Shown: positions 51,306 to 64,000 of the stretch, piece after piece
Layout: each line of letters begins with the position of its first letter
Numbering within the stretch: the first letter of the stretch is position 1
Assembly (NCBI GenBank): GCA_009792885.1
Contig: WMCF01000015.1
Span: 6,002,831-6,066,830 of the forward strand
DNA from: Eremophila alpestris peregrina
Taxonomy: Eukaryota > Chordata > Aves > Passeriformes > Alaudidae
Reading direction: 5' to 3'
Length of the DNA stretch: 64,000 bases
Position numbers and translations under genes: made by a program
Notes under the pieces: model-generated
Databases searched by the model: none
Told to the model about the DNA's origin: nothing
Seen by the model: the letters and a program-made list of their open reading frames with translations, nothing else

Positions 51306-54282
51306 TAACTTCACGGGATTTAAAAAAGACGCAATAATGAGACAGTTTTATTTATTTATTTTTTAAAGAACTTGCATTTGGGCTAAACCAAATCTCGCAA
51401 TCATCAGAGGCAATAGTTGTTCTAAAACTTAAGCTAGAACTAACCATGGTTTCTCTGAATCACACCCTTAGATAGTCTTCAATTTCCCTAGATTCGTGTA
51501 TTACTAAAGAACTCCTAAATGTTGTTGTAACTTGAGATGTACGAAGATGCGTTATGAGATATTTTGATGAAAAATATACTTCACATGCAGTTATGGGATG
51601 TTGCATTTGATGAACTTCCCTAAACATTTTCTGTATTCTTCTGCAGAGATGATATTTTATTAGTCCATGGCACACAGATAATGTGCCTCTGTCTATTTAG
51701 GAATCACTAATGGCACTAAGATGATTTCTGGCAAAGCAATACTTTGTACCAATCATAACAGTTAACAAATCTTGTACTGTTGTCTAGAATTGAGTTTGCT
51801 GCTGCTAATCAAGGTGGAGTCTTCTGTTTTTCTCATTTTTCTATGTTCTGATACATCTTAGGTATTTTTGCTCATTTAGGATTTAGATCTTATAATGCTT
51901 ATCATCCAATTTCGTGTTGCTGATAACCTGTTGATTTTTTAAGCTATAGCATCTTAGGGGGGAAAAGTGAATTTTAAGAAACATTTTTCCTTCATATTGT
52001 TTTGTTATTGTATTGTGTTTCAGAGATTTAAGGAATATTTTTTTTAGCAACTATGTAAGAATTTCAATAGTTTAGGCTTCACAGAGGTGTCATTTACAGT
52101 GACTGAGATTTATTACATTACTGGCTTGCCATCAGAATGTCACAAGGCCATAGGTATAGATCTTATTGTTCTAAGGACTGTACAAACCTAAGTAGCTTAG
52201 AGCATAAGGGAAGAGTCCTGATGGATCAAAGACTTTTTTGCCTTTTTAATAATTGACACTATGTCCTAATTGGTCTTTTAGAGGATTTGCAAGTCTTTCG
52301 TGGAGTATTTCTTGGTTAAAAATACCCATGTTAACTTAGCACACGTGCTGCACCTAATCACTGTATACAGATTGTGGGAAAGTTCTTATAATTCCTTGTA
52401 AAATGAGTTTTATGGTATTTTGAACAGTATAGAACAAAGGAAATGGAACCAGAAAGGTTCTGTTACAGTAGCTTAGGGTCCATAAAGCTATAAATCTAAT
52501 GCAATCCACATTGAAGCAGTTAGGTATTTTCCTAAATGCTGTACAAAATTCTCAGCTTATAGTGGGAGACTTTACTACTGTGTAAATAAATACTACTGCT
52601 TCAGGTTTTTCTTCCATCTTTGATTTCTTCAATCCAGATTTCTTCGATCTTTGAGCTGAATATGTGTGAATTCAATCTCAGAGTAGTTAAATGGGAAAAG
52701 TGTGTTCATCATGAGAAGTTTCTCATTCTTCAGGAGTTTTTCCCCCCTTTCTTTGCATAATTATTTGCTCTCCGTTTAGAAGTTGAACAGACAATAAATG
52801 TTTATGCAATGCTGTGCAACACATAACAGAGTCCCTTCCTCACGGTACAGTATTTTGTGAGTTAGTTTGCAACTCACTAATTCCTGTGTCTGAATGTAAC
52901 TTTGAGCATTCTTCAGTGCATGTATATGTGCTTATGTGTACATATGTATAATGTACCAGCTTCACTGATTATTTTGCATCTTCTGTCAGCCCCACCATCT
53001 TTCCTCTTTGGGACAGTAGATTTGCTGTCTGAGCAGCACCCAAAATCTGGGCAAGGCTGTACTGCAAAACAGAAGCAGCAAGTGTATAATTAGTCCCATT
53101 AATGGTGTCACTACCTTGAAATATGTGTGGATTTTCTTTTGCAAATTAGGAAGATAAAATTTTAAGTAGCCTGGTAAATGGACTTGAAGGTAACTTTTGC
53201 TCTCTTTTATGGGCCAGATATGTCATATGCTACTAATAAAAGCATGCATGAAAAAAGTCAGTGAGTGACTTGAAACTTGCTAGTCCAGGTTGTTATGAGA
53301 TCAGGTGCTTGCTCATATATCATCAAATAATCAGTCTTTCAGTGAGAGTATATTTACTCTTTGATATACTTTCTGATTATGTTCATGTGCGGTTTATTAC
53401 TTAATGTGAGTTCAAATCCTGTAACATTATATGGATTATTTCTTTTGTCTTACGTTTCATACCTATTTAAGGCTTCCACTTCAAATGTTAAATTGGTGCT
53501 TCTTCCCTCTTTAAATAAAGCATGCGAAAAGTATATACAGAGTTAGAGAATCTGGGTACCTAATTCATCATCATGCCCTCATTTGTACATCCAGAAATTT
53601 AATGAAAGAGGACCAGCACTCTAAATAGGTCATTGCTTTCATGGCTGCAACTTATTAGGAAACTTCTGTGCTTTGAGTCATATCAACTGAGGACAGAATA
53701 AAGCCTGAGAAGTAATTTTCTTCTGGTGGGTTTTTGTTTTTGCGTTTGAATTTTGTTGTGATTTTGTTGTAGTTTTCCTTCCTTAGTTTTGGAATCCTTT
53801 TCCATGAAAGTTACTTGCAGGGACTTCTGTTGTAGTTTGTATCCTTCTGTCCTGGAGAAACAGCTGAAAAATGTGAGCTCTAAAACTCAAAACTCTTTCA
53901 TTCTGGAGACTTATCGGTTCACCTAGATTTGATCCAATTTCATATAAGAAGTTACATTTGTGATGCCTTCCTGTAGGGAACTGTGGCACTTTTATACTGT
54001 TTGTCTCAATTACTGCCCTGCTGATGGTCTGCAGTATGTAGTTATGTATCTATAAGCCAGCTTGATCCTGTTTTTTCTTGCTGTAATAAAATTTTCTCTC
54101 TCAACTTGTCATACTGCAGTTAATTTTCACAAAGTCCTTTTAACTGCACATTAGAAATGATGTCATATTAACTATATACATCATTAATTTTAAAAATTAA
54201 TTTTAAATTACATGGTAATTTCCACACACTGTACCTTTGAGCAGTGTTACCTGTGCAAAAAAATAAGCCAAATGGAAAAGAG

Positions 54283-54286
<4 letters not shown>
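51306..54286. other. AT-rich non-coding stretch
   Basis: No recognisable gene, transposon or dense motif block. A small tandem repeat of 'aattaatttta' lies just before the right end, near 54184-54207. Confidence 0.5.

Positions 54287-54313
<27 letters not shown>
54287..54313. repeat. (AG)n microsatellite, about 13 units
   Basis: A perfect AG dinucleotide repeat flanked by A-rich sequence. Likely polymorphic. Confidence 0.92.
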
Positions 54314-54317
<4 letters not shown>

Positions 54318-57235
54318 AAGATGTAAGGTGTCACATAATTTGCAGGTACTCTTGAATGTAACAGAAGTTTAAGGTAGTCTAAAGTTTGACTTCTCTAGTT
54401 TATATTGGAGGGAGAGCAATCAACAGGAAATAAAGACAGCTGTCAAACAACAGAACTAATTCATTTGATCATTTGAGTTATCTTTCACATTGTCAGAGGT
54501 AAAAATAGCTACATTATTTTACCTGTCCAACTATACCCATTAGGTTATATTCAAGACAGGCATTTATGACATTATCAGAGTAGAATAAAGTCCAATATTA
54601 TTTTTCACATGGCAGATTTTTTTATCCCCATTAGTTTTCTTCTGAGAATACTGGGGAAGATTCAAAGCAAACACATATCTGATAATGTCTATTTTAGAGT
54701 TTCTTTCTGCTAGCCTTAGATACATTATTTTTACCAAGGCATGCTATTTGTTTTCTATTTTGAAAGCTACAGTAGTTGCTATAAAAAGGTTAAATTTGCA
54801 AGGACTTATCACACAGCAGTAACTGAGAGCTCCCACTCATTTCCTATTTGAAGTACAGGAAAAAAAAAAGCCCTGTGTGATTTCTGTTGGCAAATGAAGA
54901 CTTTAAAAATGGTACCCACTGTAGCTTCAGTAAGAAATGTTCCTATATCTTTGTAGAAAAGGGGGAGAGAAGGGGCAAATTGACTCACTGAGAAATGTTT
55001 GATTGATATATAAAGTAAGCTGTTCCTGAAAGAACTGCACAGCATACATAAATCCTGTTACTTCTCTGTCTCCAGATATGTTTGTCATTGTGCTTGTGGT
55101 ACACATAGGTAGATTAATAGATACACACATAGAATCCTGCATACTTACTGCTTTAAGCTATTGCATGTTCAAACAGATGTTGAAGCTAAGATTAGCCTTT
55201 TTTTTTGCATGTGCTAGTAGTGTGCAAACCTTTTAAAGGCATCTATGAATTATTACTTTGGTTCAGCATGAGTGCAGTAAGAAGAAATGTACCTCATCTG
55301 TAATACACTGTGTAGACTAATATCAGCTTCTTTTTTTCTTATATTGCAGTGAGATATTGATCTGGTAAAATGGTACCATATTGGAGCTGTCTGTTGTGGT
55401 ATTCATCATGCTGTCACATCCCTAGTGCCTTGGAGTTATTGAAAAGCGGAATTGAGGGAGTTCTGTCATTGTGTGTTGCAATCCATTCATAAGAAAGTTC
55501 ACGAAAACATCTGAAGTAGTGTTCTTGCTTATTTATTAATTTACATCTAGTGAGAACCATTTCACTTTTTTGAGGTACAGAACCCTCCTATTTCATTCAC
55601 AGGGACGTTGATAGGCTTGGTTACCTCTCCTCGGATGTCTTTCTCTTGTACGACACTTGATCTTTAGTCAAAGCTCACACCTGCTGCCTTTATGGATGCT
55701 TATGCATTTGGGTTCTGTCCTTTGGGAGTAATAGATCTGAAAGCTGTGGCTTCATTGCCCTTATACTTTTATCTGATAGCTGTGAGAAGGTAAACGATGA
55801 ACTTTTATATGTAGAAAGCTTTTAGTTTCTTCCCACACTAAAGTATCAGCTAATGTTAAAAGAGCTTTCAAAAATATATAAAGATACTGTCAATCTGCAC
55901 TGAGTAGATTAAACAGTTTGAATGAATTATTTTTGTTTTGGAGTCTGCCTGGCAACCTGATGATGAATTTAGAAGGATGCCGTGTTTTCTCTAAGGCCAT
56001 GATGAAAAGGAGATTTATTTACACATATAAGAAACAATCTAACTATTTAACCCAGACAAAGTAAGGGTCTTCTCTGCAGCTGCAATTGCCTGACTTCTGT
56101 AGTTTACACATAGATTGTAAGTAATCACACCCAATTTAAATTTAGTATATAAGATTTTAGCAGAAGAGCAATTAAATTGTCATTTGCTTTTTTTAAAAGT
56201 TACAAAGAGAATGAAGAAAAAGCATAGAATTTACAAGTTGGCTTTATCTTGCAAGGTGCCAAGGATGTCTTATGACTCTGCAGGCCCAAAATTCCAGTCA
56301 CCTGCGCTGTGAATTGGAAATATTTTCTGAATTGGTCACAAAGTTCTTCATAACTACAGGAGGTGTATTCACTTTTTATATTCAGACATTTTAAGAAAGA
56401 AAAATTAGAATACTTTTGTTAATGTTGCAGTTTCTACAGCTAAAATATTATGTTAGTATTACTGGATGTTGCTTTCATAGTTTAATAAGAATTTATATTG
56501 TGTTTTGATGTTGGTGCAAAACTGACTTTATTATGGATCTATAATAGCCAAATGTGCTGTACTTTTTAATATACAACCACAGCATGCTCTACAGTTGCTC
56601 CGAAGGAGCCTTCTGTGCTGTTAGGAAGTATGACATGAATGCCTATTAAGATTTATCCATGTTCTGTGTAATATTCCTAGAAGTCCAATAACTTGACAGA
56701 AGTTAATGGAAGGCGTAGAATTCAAAGCACATTGCTATCACTTACTAATTTATTTGCTCCTTTTTCTCCCATTAAAAACCTGGTTCTTTAGGTTTGCACA
56801 GCAAAACAAAAACTTACCTTATATCCCCCAAAAGAAATGAAATTTAGGGCTGAAGATACACTCTTCAGTCTGGTGGCCAGGCAACACTTTGGATTATGTG
56901 ATTTTCATATATGGTTTTGTTGATTAAACATCTTAGTTCCTTCTGTGGTTGAAGAGTTGGATGAATCACCAGTTGAGCTTCTGTGAGCTCTACTATTACC
57001 TTCCCATTGAATGTGTGTAGGACTTTTTTGTATTCTCTTGAATTGTTTTATGTGCAGCTGATGAGGAGAGAAATATTTTTGTTTCCTGAACTTCTGTATA
57101 GTTGAAGGAGTTTTTGCTGCAGTGTAGGAAAGTGCCTGCAAGAAGTCTGCTCTGTGATGGATTTCAGGCTTTTCAGAAAAAGACTCCCCTACCTCCTTCA
57201 ATATATGAAGCAGATTTTTAAAAAATTTTCATCTT
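54314..57235. other. AT-rich non-coding stretch
   Basis: A 98-codon minus-strand frame at 56905-57201 lies next to the CR1 copy on its 3' side, but I do not recognise it. A strong minus-strand donor (AAG|GTAAGT, exon side ending at 56818) lies nearby without a matching acceptor that I can see. Confidence 0.45.
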
Positions 57236-57835
57236 CAACTAGATCAGGTCACTCAGAGCTCTGTCTAACCTGACCTGAAATGTTTCCCGGGATGGAGCAT
57301 CAACCTCTTCTCTGAACAACCCGTTCCAATGTTTTATTACCCTCCTTGAAAAAACTCCTTAAAACATCTAATTAAAAATCAACCTTCTTTTAAATCATTA
57401 CCCATTGTAGGCCAACACAACAGACCCTGCTGGAAAGTCTGTCCCCATCTTTCTTAAAGTCCTACTTCAAGTAGTGGAAGGCTGCTTTAAAGTCTTGCCA
57501 GAGTTTTTTTTCTCCAGACCAAACAACCCCAACTCTCTCAGGCTTTCTTTATAGGAGAGGTGTACCATCACTTTGATCCTCTCCATGGGCTTCCTGTGGA
57601 CCCACTGCAACAGGTTCACGTCCTTCTTATGTTGAGAGCCCCAGATCTTGATGCAGGTGGAGTCTGGAGAGTGGAGTAGAGGACTAAAATCCCCTCCTTT
57701 GACCTGCTGATTGCATTTCTCTTGGTGCTGCCCAGGATACAGCTGGCTTTTTGGGCTGCAAGAGCACATTGCTAGGTCATGCCCAGAATTTTTCATGCTT
57801 TATAGTCCTATCTTTGTAGTTTTCAGGAACTGTCT
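57236..57835 (-). mobile_element. CR1 LINE remnant: end of ORF2 and 3' UTR
   Basis: The + strand carries the reverse complement of the CR1 3' region in order: 'agatcaggtcactcagagc', 'cccgggatggagcatc', 'aacaaccccaactctctcagg', 'ggacccactgcaacaggttc', 'ccaggatacagctggctttt'. On the minus strand a 109-codon frame (57796 to 57467) reads as the decayed C-terminal part of the CR1 ORF2 reverse-transcriptase polyprotein (residues such as YKESLRELGLFGLEK). The element is truncated at both ends and lacks the terminal ATTCTATG repeats. It is several percent or more diverged and inactive. The right boundary is uncertain by some tens of bases. Confidence 0.9.
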
Positions 57836-59300
57836 CCCAGAACTGTCTTCAAAACTCTCCATGCCTACTAAAGACCTTTGGTAGACCTAAATCACTTTCT
57901 GATTGATCGTCAAAATGCAGCGCTCCTCCTGTGAATTTTCCTTTGCTTTGGTCCACTGAGTGCACATTTGTCGCTCCTCAGAACTTCTTCATTTCAGTGG
58001 TCTGTGTGAGGACTGTCCTTATGGGAAAGGAAGGACTATGTACTGGCTGTGAGGAGAAGAAATGACAGTTCAGCAGCACCTGGAAGCTGATGATGAAAAA
58101 AAAAATTGAATTGTAGGTAGATAAAATGAGGGAAGGTCAGCATTGTAAACCATAAAGATAATGGAAAAGCCTCGTCCCTTAAAATAAAAATAGTGAGGCT
58201 AATAAGACTAATGCTTCTCTATATTACAACCTTTTTTGTGGATATCTTATTCTTTTTTCCCCTCCTCTCCTGCTTCATCTCTTATTGTCTTTTTATATGT
58301 ATGCTGTCTGGAAATGTGTCTTCATCTGTGTTTGGAAAACATCTAGCATACTGTGGGGTGTTATCACAGTGTAAAAAATAACTCCCAGGACAAGATTCTA
58401 TTGCAGTATTTATAACCAATTTCAGGAGAAGGAGGATCAGGTTCATTCTTTATGGCTTTCTCAACTGTGCCTGTATATTGAAGACATTTGATTTACTTAA
58501 CATATGGCCAAGCGAACTGTTGGGCATATTGGGAAAAATATGTGAAACTACTTTGAAATGTTGCAAATGTGTTTGGAGACCTTTGTGCCACACCAAGCGT
58601 TTCTGTTGTTATTCAATTACTCTGGTTTGGTTTTTTGTGTTTCTTTACCTTTTAAACACTAGGCAGTTACATTATTTCTTTGAATCTTACCAAATATATT
58701 GGTATAATTACAAAGTATTTATCTGCTTCCATGAGTGATACCAATTTATATGTCTCCAGTTAATCTGCCTGTCTTCCAAGTTCTCTCCCTCTCTTACCCA
58801 GTGTAAATGTTATACTGCCATAATGAAATCATTTCCATGTCCTATAGAGTATTTAGATCAACAAGACCTTCACTTATTAGAAAGGGCAGAGTAGTAATGC
58901 TTTTGGCAAAGCCATTATTGTGGTATTGGTATTCACTAGAAAGGACAGAAATAGAACAACACTGGCCTCCATAAACAATTCCAATTTGATCTGTGTACAT
59001 GATAAAATCTTGGCTTCTCAATGCATTTAGGTGCTGTCATAGCTGTTGTTGCCAAATAAGAATGCAGTGTGATGTTATTATAGTAAACAGCACTTAAGCA
59101 CAGCTGGCAGAATTGATCAGGGCCACATTAGAGTGAACTTCAGCAGATGACTGACGCAGCAGAAACAATAACTGAATATGCAAACAGTTCTTGCAATGAA
59201 TGCTCTGGGGATCAGGCACCATTATTTTTGACTTTGAACAGGGAAAAGGGGCAGATTTGTAACCTCCTTCCACACAAAAGGGTTCTGGGTATTCTGTAAA
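57836..59300. other. AT-rich non-coding stretch
   Basis: No recognised gene or repeat. Frames at 58193-58381 and 58478-58738 are short and have no splice context. Confidence 0.45.
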
Positions 59301-59309
59301 CATCTGACT

Positions 59310-59950
59310 GCCATTTATAATAGTAGCTAGTTACAAAGCAAAACTCTAGACTCCCTCGACTATTTACATTTCATTAATTATTAAAGAAAAAAACTATAAA
59401 TATCAGATAAGTTTGTTTAATGTTTCACACAGGGTTTTTTTTTCTTTGCTAGAAAAGCCTTTTCTCAATTAATGTTAATCATTGAGGACTTCCTGTTTAA
59501 ATTGCACAGAAATAAGTGTTTGCCTCAGTAAGGGCTTTTTTCCCCTTCTAATTATTATGAGAGCTAATTATGTGACCACGTATTGCTATTCTTTTATTGT
59601 AATAATTTGGATTAGTAAAAATAAACATAGGATAAATAGTGTATGAAGCTCATTCTTGCACAATGTAAATCAGAACTTCTCTTCATATCTTGGTAATTTG
59701 CGGACCACTAATTACCAAAATATTTAAAGTCCATGTAAACAGCTATTCATGCTTGTACTTTTACATTGTACAGTGTCATCTTTTGATTTATTTGACCATT
59801 AATGCAAAACAAAAAGTACAACAATCCAAACTCAAACAATAGAATACTTCTTTTTCTATCTTTTTAACTGAGTTTGTCTACTCATGTAATGACTTTTATT
59901 TTCTTCAAACAAGATGCACGTTAAAAATGATGTGATTACAATGGAGGGAA
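59310..59950. promoter_or_regulatory. Candidate conserved non-coding element rich in homeodomain sites
   Basis: There are repeated TAATTA/ATTAAT/AATTAT cores across the block, for example 'catttcattaattattaaa' near 59370, 'tcaattaatgttaatcatt' near 59465 and 'ctaattattatgagagctaa' near 59548. It also has a 9-base inverted repeat TTGGTAATT/AATTACCAA (59690-59698 and 59710-59718). A caudal-like TTTATTG and SOX-like cores are present. There are no transposons and no coding frame. This is among the most enhancer-like blocks in the window. Confidence 0.45.
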
Positions 59951-60469
59951 ACAGAAGGTGGAGGCCAAGGCAGAAATAAAGAAAGGCTATATTCAGTGAA
60001 TACTTGACTCTCCTTTACATAAGACCCTGTGAAATATTTTCATTTCTCACTGGCTCTCCTTGAGGAATGTGGCTGGAAGCTGTGCTGAAGATTTCATTCA
60101 AGTATTGGGTGATACAGAAAAGACTGTTGGTGGACACTTGTCTGAGTCCAGCTTCATAGACTGGTGGCATCAAATTCTCTTCCTAGAGGCTGCCATCGCT
60201 CTGTCACTGCCAAAATTAGACTGAGACTCATACTGGGGCTTCACAGAATGCCTGTGAAGTTCTTGTAACACTCGTTGAGTTTGCTCATTAGCATCTTACT
60301 ATAGACAGCTCCTCTTTTCCCCTCCCCCCACTCTTAGGGCAGAAATAAGTATCTCCCAAAATGTACAAATGTAATGTTTCCTGTTAACTTTACTTTGACT
60401 TTTTATGTACTCTAATCCTCTGACTTTTACAGCAAAAGCGTAGACACTCATAGAGAAACTTGAGTTTCT
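59951..60469. other. Non-coding stretch, nothing recognised
   Basis: Composition is slightly more balanced than the flanks. I see no gene or repeat. Confidence 0.45.
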
Positions 60470-60680
60470 CTTCTAATTTCTTGGAGGTGGGATTCTCTAT
60501 AAATCACGCAGAGTTTGCCCCAGAATAGGTGCTCATAATTTTATGGTCATTTTATGGCTTCTTCCTACCAAAATTAATTTCAGCCTTTCCCCCAAAAGTG
60601 GTGTTACACAAACGCTTGTGTATTCTTGTTAATCACGAGAAAACATTTGGTCTGACCTCCTGGCATCACAGTTGACCACA
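60470..60680. promoter_or_regulatory. Weak candidate conserved non-coding element
   Basis: A repeat-free block with 'ctataaatcacgcagag', 'gctcataattttatggtcat' and 'gttaatcacgag'. It has caudal/HOX-like TTTATGG cores in mixed-composition DNA. Less dense than the block at 59.3 kb. Confidence 0.25.
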
Positions 60681-63600
60681 TTTTCTTTCATAAAACTCAC
60701 TTACCAAAAGATGAGGGGCATAGACATGAGTTATAAACTTCTGAAAACAGTTGCACAATGCTGTGATGTGATGTAGCACTTCAGGTCTTTTGTGTATGAA
60801 GCCATACTCATCACTCTGTACGTATCACTAAATAATGGACTTTAGCATAGGTATTTTCCAGTCTCACTATGAGCTCATAGTCCAAGGAGAGATGAACTTC
60901 AGAGTAGTTATGTAGTCATCCAGCTTGAAGCAGGAGAGCCTAGGGAAACAGAAATCGTGTTTTAAGGGTTCAGACTTTTTTTAGGGTTTTTTTTGTGTGT
61001 GATATGAGGTGGTCAGAATCCTGACAGATCCAAGCAATCCCATGGAAATGACTGTAATAGGGCTAGAGATTTAGCAAGAGTGTGATTTACTGGATCCTTT
61101 ACTTTAGGATTGTATGCCATTCAAGATTATGTGAAAGCACAGTAATGAAGGATAAAAACTGTAATCCAGATTGAAAGGGAGGAAGAAAAAAATGCTCAGA
61201 AAATGGCTGATTAGAGAGTAAACATGCCTCCTCTTGGCCTGATATAGGTAGATAGTCTTAAGCTGACCTACATTCATTAGGTGTTTCTATGTCAAGTATC
61301 ATGAACTGCTTCATCACCTGAAATTTTAAATCCTTATGAGCTGAAAATTATCACAGTTATGCATTTCCACTAGAACTAAAAGACATGGGTTCAGACTGGT
61401 AGTGCTGTGTGCACCCCAGCAGTAGCAGTGGACTGGTGTAGAACTTCAGAGTTGCTACAAACAGACTGTTGGACTTAAGATTGCTTTATCACCAGAAAGG
61501 TTTTCAGTTTGTCAGGTGTTTTGATATTGCCAAGCTTTCTCAGCTGACAGATCCATGATTTTTTCAGGTATGGTCTGTAAGGGAGTGGAGGTGGTTTTGG
61601 CTCTTTGCAAAAATATCAGCTTTTTGCTTTCCATGGACATTTGTCAATACCTGCCACTGACATTTCATAGGGAGAAAACCAAGTGGAGATGTCATGGCAA
61701 AAGGTAATTTATTGTGGCTGGACCAGGACATTGATCTGTCCATAATGTAAAGCCAGGAAGCAATGCATTTTCCTGGTTTAACTTGCATGTTTTGTTTCTC
61801 AGTAAAAGGGTCCAACGCTCATGTTACAAGTTCAACATTGGTATCATTTGCTTTTCCTGACAGGTCCTGTAATGACAGCTGACAGTTGGAAGCTTAACTG
61901 GGTAAAAGTACTAATCTCTCCAGTAGTTCAAGTTCCCATAAATATTAAGTTAGTCAATTTTATCTGCCTTTCCTTCATTATTGGATCTATGATCAAATTA
62001 AAGTAATAAAATCCATGTCCATTATGCTGTTTTGTGGTCTAATTTTGATTGCCAGTACAGATACAACTGACATAGACAAGCATTTATGAAAGTCAAAGTG
62101 AAATACTTGCATTGTTTTTCTGAAAGTATGTTTCTTTTATTTTTTCCCTGAATTTTGAATGGTTTAGCTTTGAAAAACAAAACAAAGCAAGTATCTATCT
62201 GTATGGATTTTTTTTAAAAATAATTATGCCAATCCTGCTGTCAATGAAGTGAGCAGTTGCCTTAGGCTGCTGAAGAAGAAAAATAAAATAATGAATGTAG
62301 TATTATGATATTATGTTGTAGATTTATTTAGTATTCTGAAAATTTATATCACCAGTCTGGTAGAGGATCAGCTGTATTCTGCATTTGAAGATAACTCTCT
62401 AGGGTCTAGGCATAAGCCTGTTTTCAAAAATCAGTATAATATATGAGCAGTTACAACTTCACTGTGAAATCTCTCTTTAAAAATCTCTCTTTATGTACTT
62501 AACTGAAGAAGCTCTCCATTGTAATTTTTTCTCTCCAGTTGTTTTGGTTTAGACAATTTGTTTTCCTTTTTTTATAGGAAAGGAACCCTGCAAATTAATT
62601 TTATCTAATTCTACTCTCCTTCTCTCTTGAATATTGGTGATGACATTATTACTGTCAGTACAATTCTGGAAGTTCAATGAAACATCTTTTGAGCTCAGTT
62701 TTATATAAGCTGTGAAAAGACAGATGTGACTTTGGATTTTATTTATACAAAGTTTCCACAAAAACTGTTTTTGGAAGAAGCTAGTGTGTATGGAACACAA
62801 TGATGCCAAAATTAGATAATGTAGCATTTAGTAATTTCAGAAATGCTTATTTCTATAATAGAATATGACAGCTGGTGTTATTATGGTCTCTTTTTTCAGT
62901 CCCAGAAGTACCTGGATGTGTCAAAAAATGATTTTATTTTATTCTTAGTGTATTCTTTTAATTTTAACAGATAGAAATAATAACATAGTTGAGTTCCCAT
63001 TAAAAAGTAAGCACAATTATCCATCCTAATTTTTTCTACACATTATTATTCTAGATGCATGTGTTAGGCCATTTTAATATATGGTGAAGCTAGTGAATAA
63101 GAATCACATTTCCATGTGGTACAGTACAAAGGACTGTTTTTTTCCTGACTGCTTTTGATGGAGGAAATTTCTTGTTTATATAGGCCAAAGTATCAGAGTT
63201 TTTAATTTTGTGCCATTGTAAGTACTATCACATGATTTTTGGTATCCTTTAAAACACAGGCCTTGGATTTATGAATAGGTTGCAGTGGAAAAAGAATAGA
63301 AGACACTGTTTAACAGTGTTTTTTCATTTTCCATTGTACATATAAGTGGATGGGAGTTTCTGGTTAAAAATATTAATAAGAAACTCTTAATTCATTTGTC
63401 AAATTGGCATAATATAAAATTAAACTATAAAATAGTACAGATTAATCTTGTGCAGGCTAAATCTAGGAACATGCACGCATAGTAAATTTAGTATGTCTGT
63501 TCTCTGTGTCTTATAGTGCCTTATGCATGCACAGAGAAAAGTTTTCTGATTTAAAAAGCCAATATTTAGATTGATGGAAATTAAGTGTATTTGGCTTGCA

Positions 63601-64000
63601 CAACCAAGTTTTAGCCAAGCACCTCCTTCCTGTCTTCCCTTATCATCTTGTAAAAGCAAGGGCAGAGTTTTATTTAATCCATTACCCTTTCTGTGGTATT
63701 TGCCAGTAGAGGCTGCTTAGGATGTATTCCATGTTTGCACACACTATATTCAGGCAATCAACAATTTACAGATTTCCAGGCCTGAATTACATCTTGACTC
63801 TGTTAGCTGGATTTAAATTCTGCATTTTCTGAGCAGAATTATAGTTTGACTGTCAAAGCATCCCTTGGCATTCACTTTCATGGGTGTTGCTGAAATAAAA
63901 TTTTGCCTAAATTTATTCCAAACCTGTTGCCTGGTGTTTTCATAGGGTAGTCTCAAGTTCTTGTGAAAAATTATGAAACAATTCGATAGTTCCCTTGTAA
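60681..64000. other. AT-rich non-coding stretch to the window end
   Basis: The only local structure seen is a tandem 'aaatctctcttta' duplication at 62467-62492. Frames of 60-92 codons on both strands show no recognisable protein. Confidence 0.45.
62467..62492. repeat. Tandem duplication of 'aaatctctcttta'
   Basis: Two adjacent 13-base copies. Confidence 0.8.

Noticed and set aside
57467..57796. 109-codon minus-strand frame as a host gene
   Set aside because: It is the decayed end of the CR1 retrotransposon ORF2, not a host gene.
1..64000. CRISPR arrays, prophage, operons, tRNA or rRNA genes
   Set aside because: No regularly spaced repeats, no dense collinear genes and no tRNA- or rRNA-like sequence. 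The DNA is vertebrate in character.

Overview
This looks like vertebrate nuclear DNA, most likely from a bird. Three fragments match the 3' end of the avian CR1 LINE family, with its two recognisable landmarks: the 'ttggaagggac' block and an 'attctatga' terminus. One further fragment is a much more diverged CR1-like copy. Interspersed repeats are otherwise sparse for 64 kb, which also fits a bird. The DNA is AT-rich and non-coding almost throughout. I see no bacterial, phage or plasmid features, no rRNA or tRNA gene and no CRISPR array. The species and chromosome cannot be told from the sequence.

Layout. (1) Positions 1-6340 may hold the 3' end of a protein-coding gene on the + strand. There are three exon candidates (1-197, 2245-2483, 5979-6066) with compatible splice phases, then a stop codon at 6064 and an AATAAA at 6316. 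I do not recognise the protein, and each exon alone is weak evidence. (2) Positions 6.4-49.3 kb are AT-rich non-coding DNA. They contain a few CR1 remnants, homopolymer and short tandem repeats, and several blocks dense in homeodomain-type and other factor motifs that read like conserved non-coding (enhancer) elements: about 15.4, 19.5-20.7, 25.2-26.4, 37.2-37.7 and 38.5-38.9 kb. A further block at 4.86-5.56 kb lies inside an intron of the putative gene. (3) Positions 49.36-50.7 kb are the most distinctive part. A CpG island at about 49.64-50.12 kb has CCAAT/YY1-like sites and a G-quadruplex motif, and is flanked on both sides by AT-rich, enhancer-like sequence. A small GC-rich patch follows at 51.2-51.3 kb. 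(4) Positions 51.3-64 kb are again non-coding, with a long antisense CR1 remnant (57.24-57.84 kb) and another enhancer-like block at 59.3-59.95 kb.

Interpretation (inference). The picture fits a gene desert: the tail of a bystander gene on the left, scattered candidate enhancers, and an orphan CpG island that may be the promoter of a non-coding transcript or an alternative first exon of a developmental gene outside the window. Conservation was not measured. Every 'conserved element' call rests on composition and motif content and needs a cross-species alignment.
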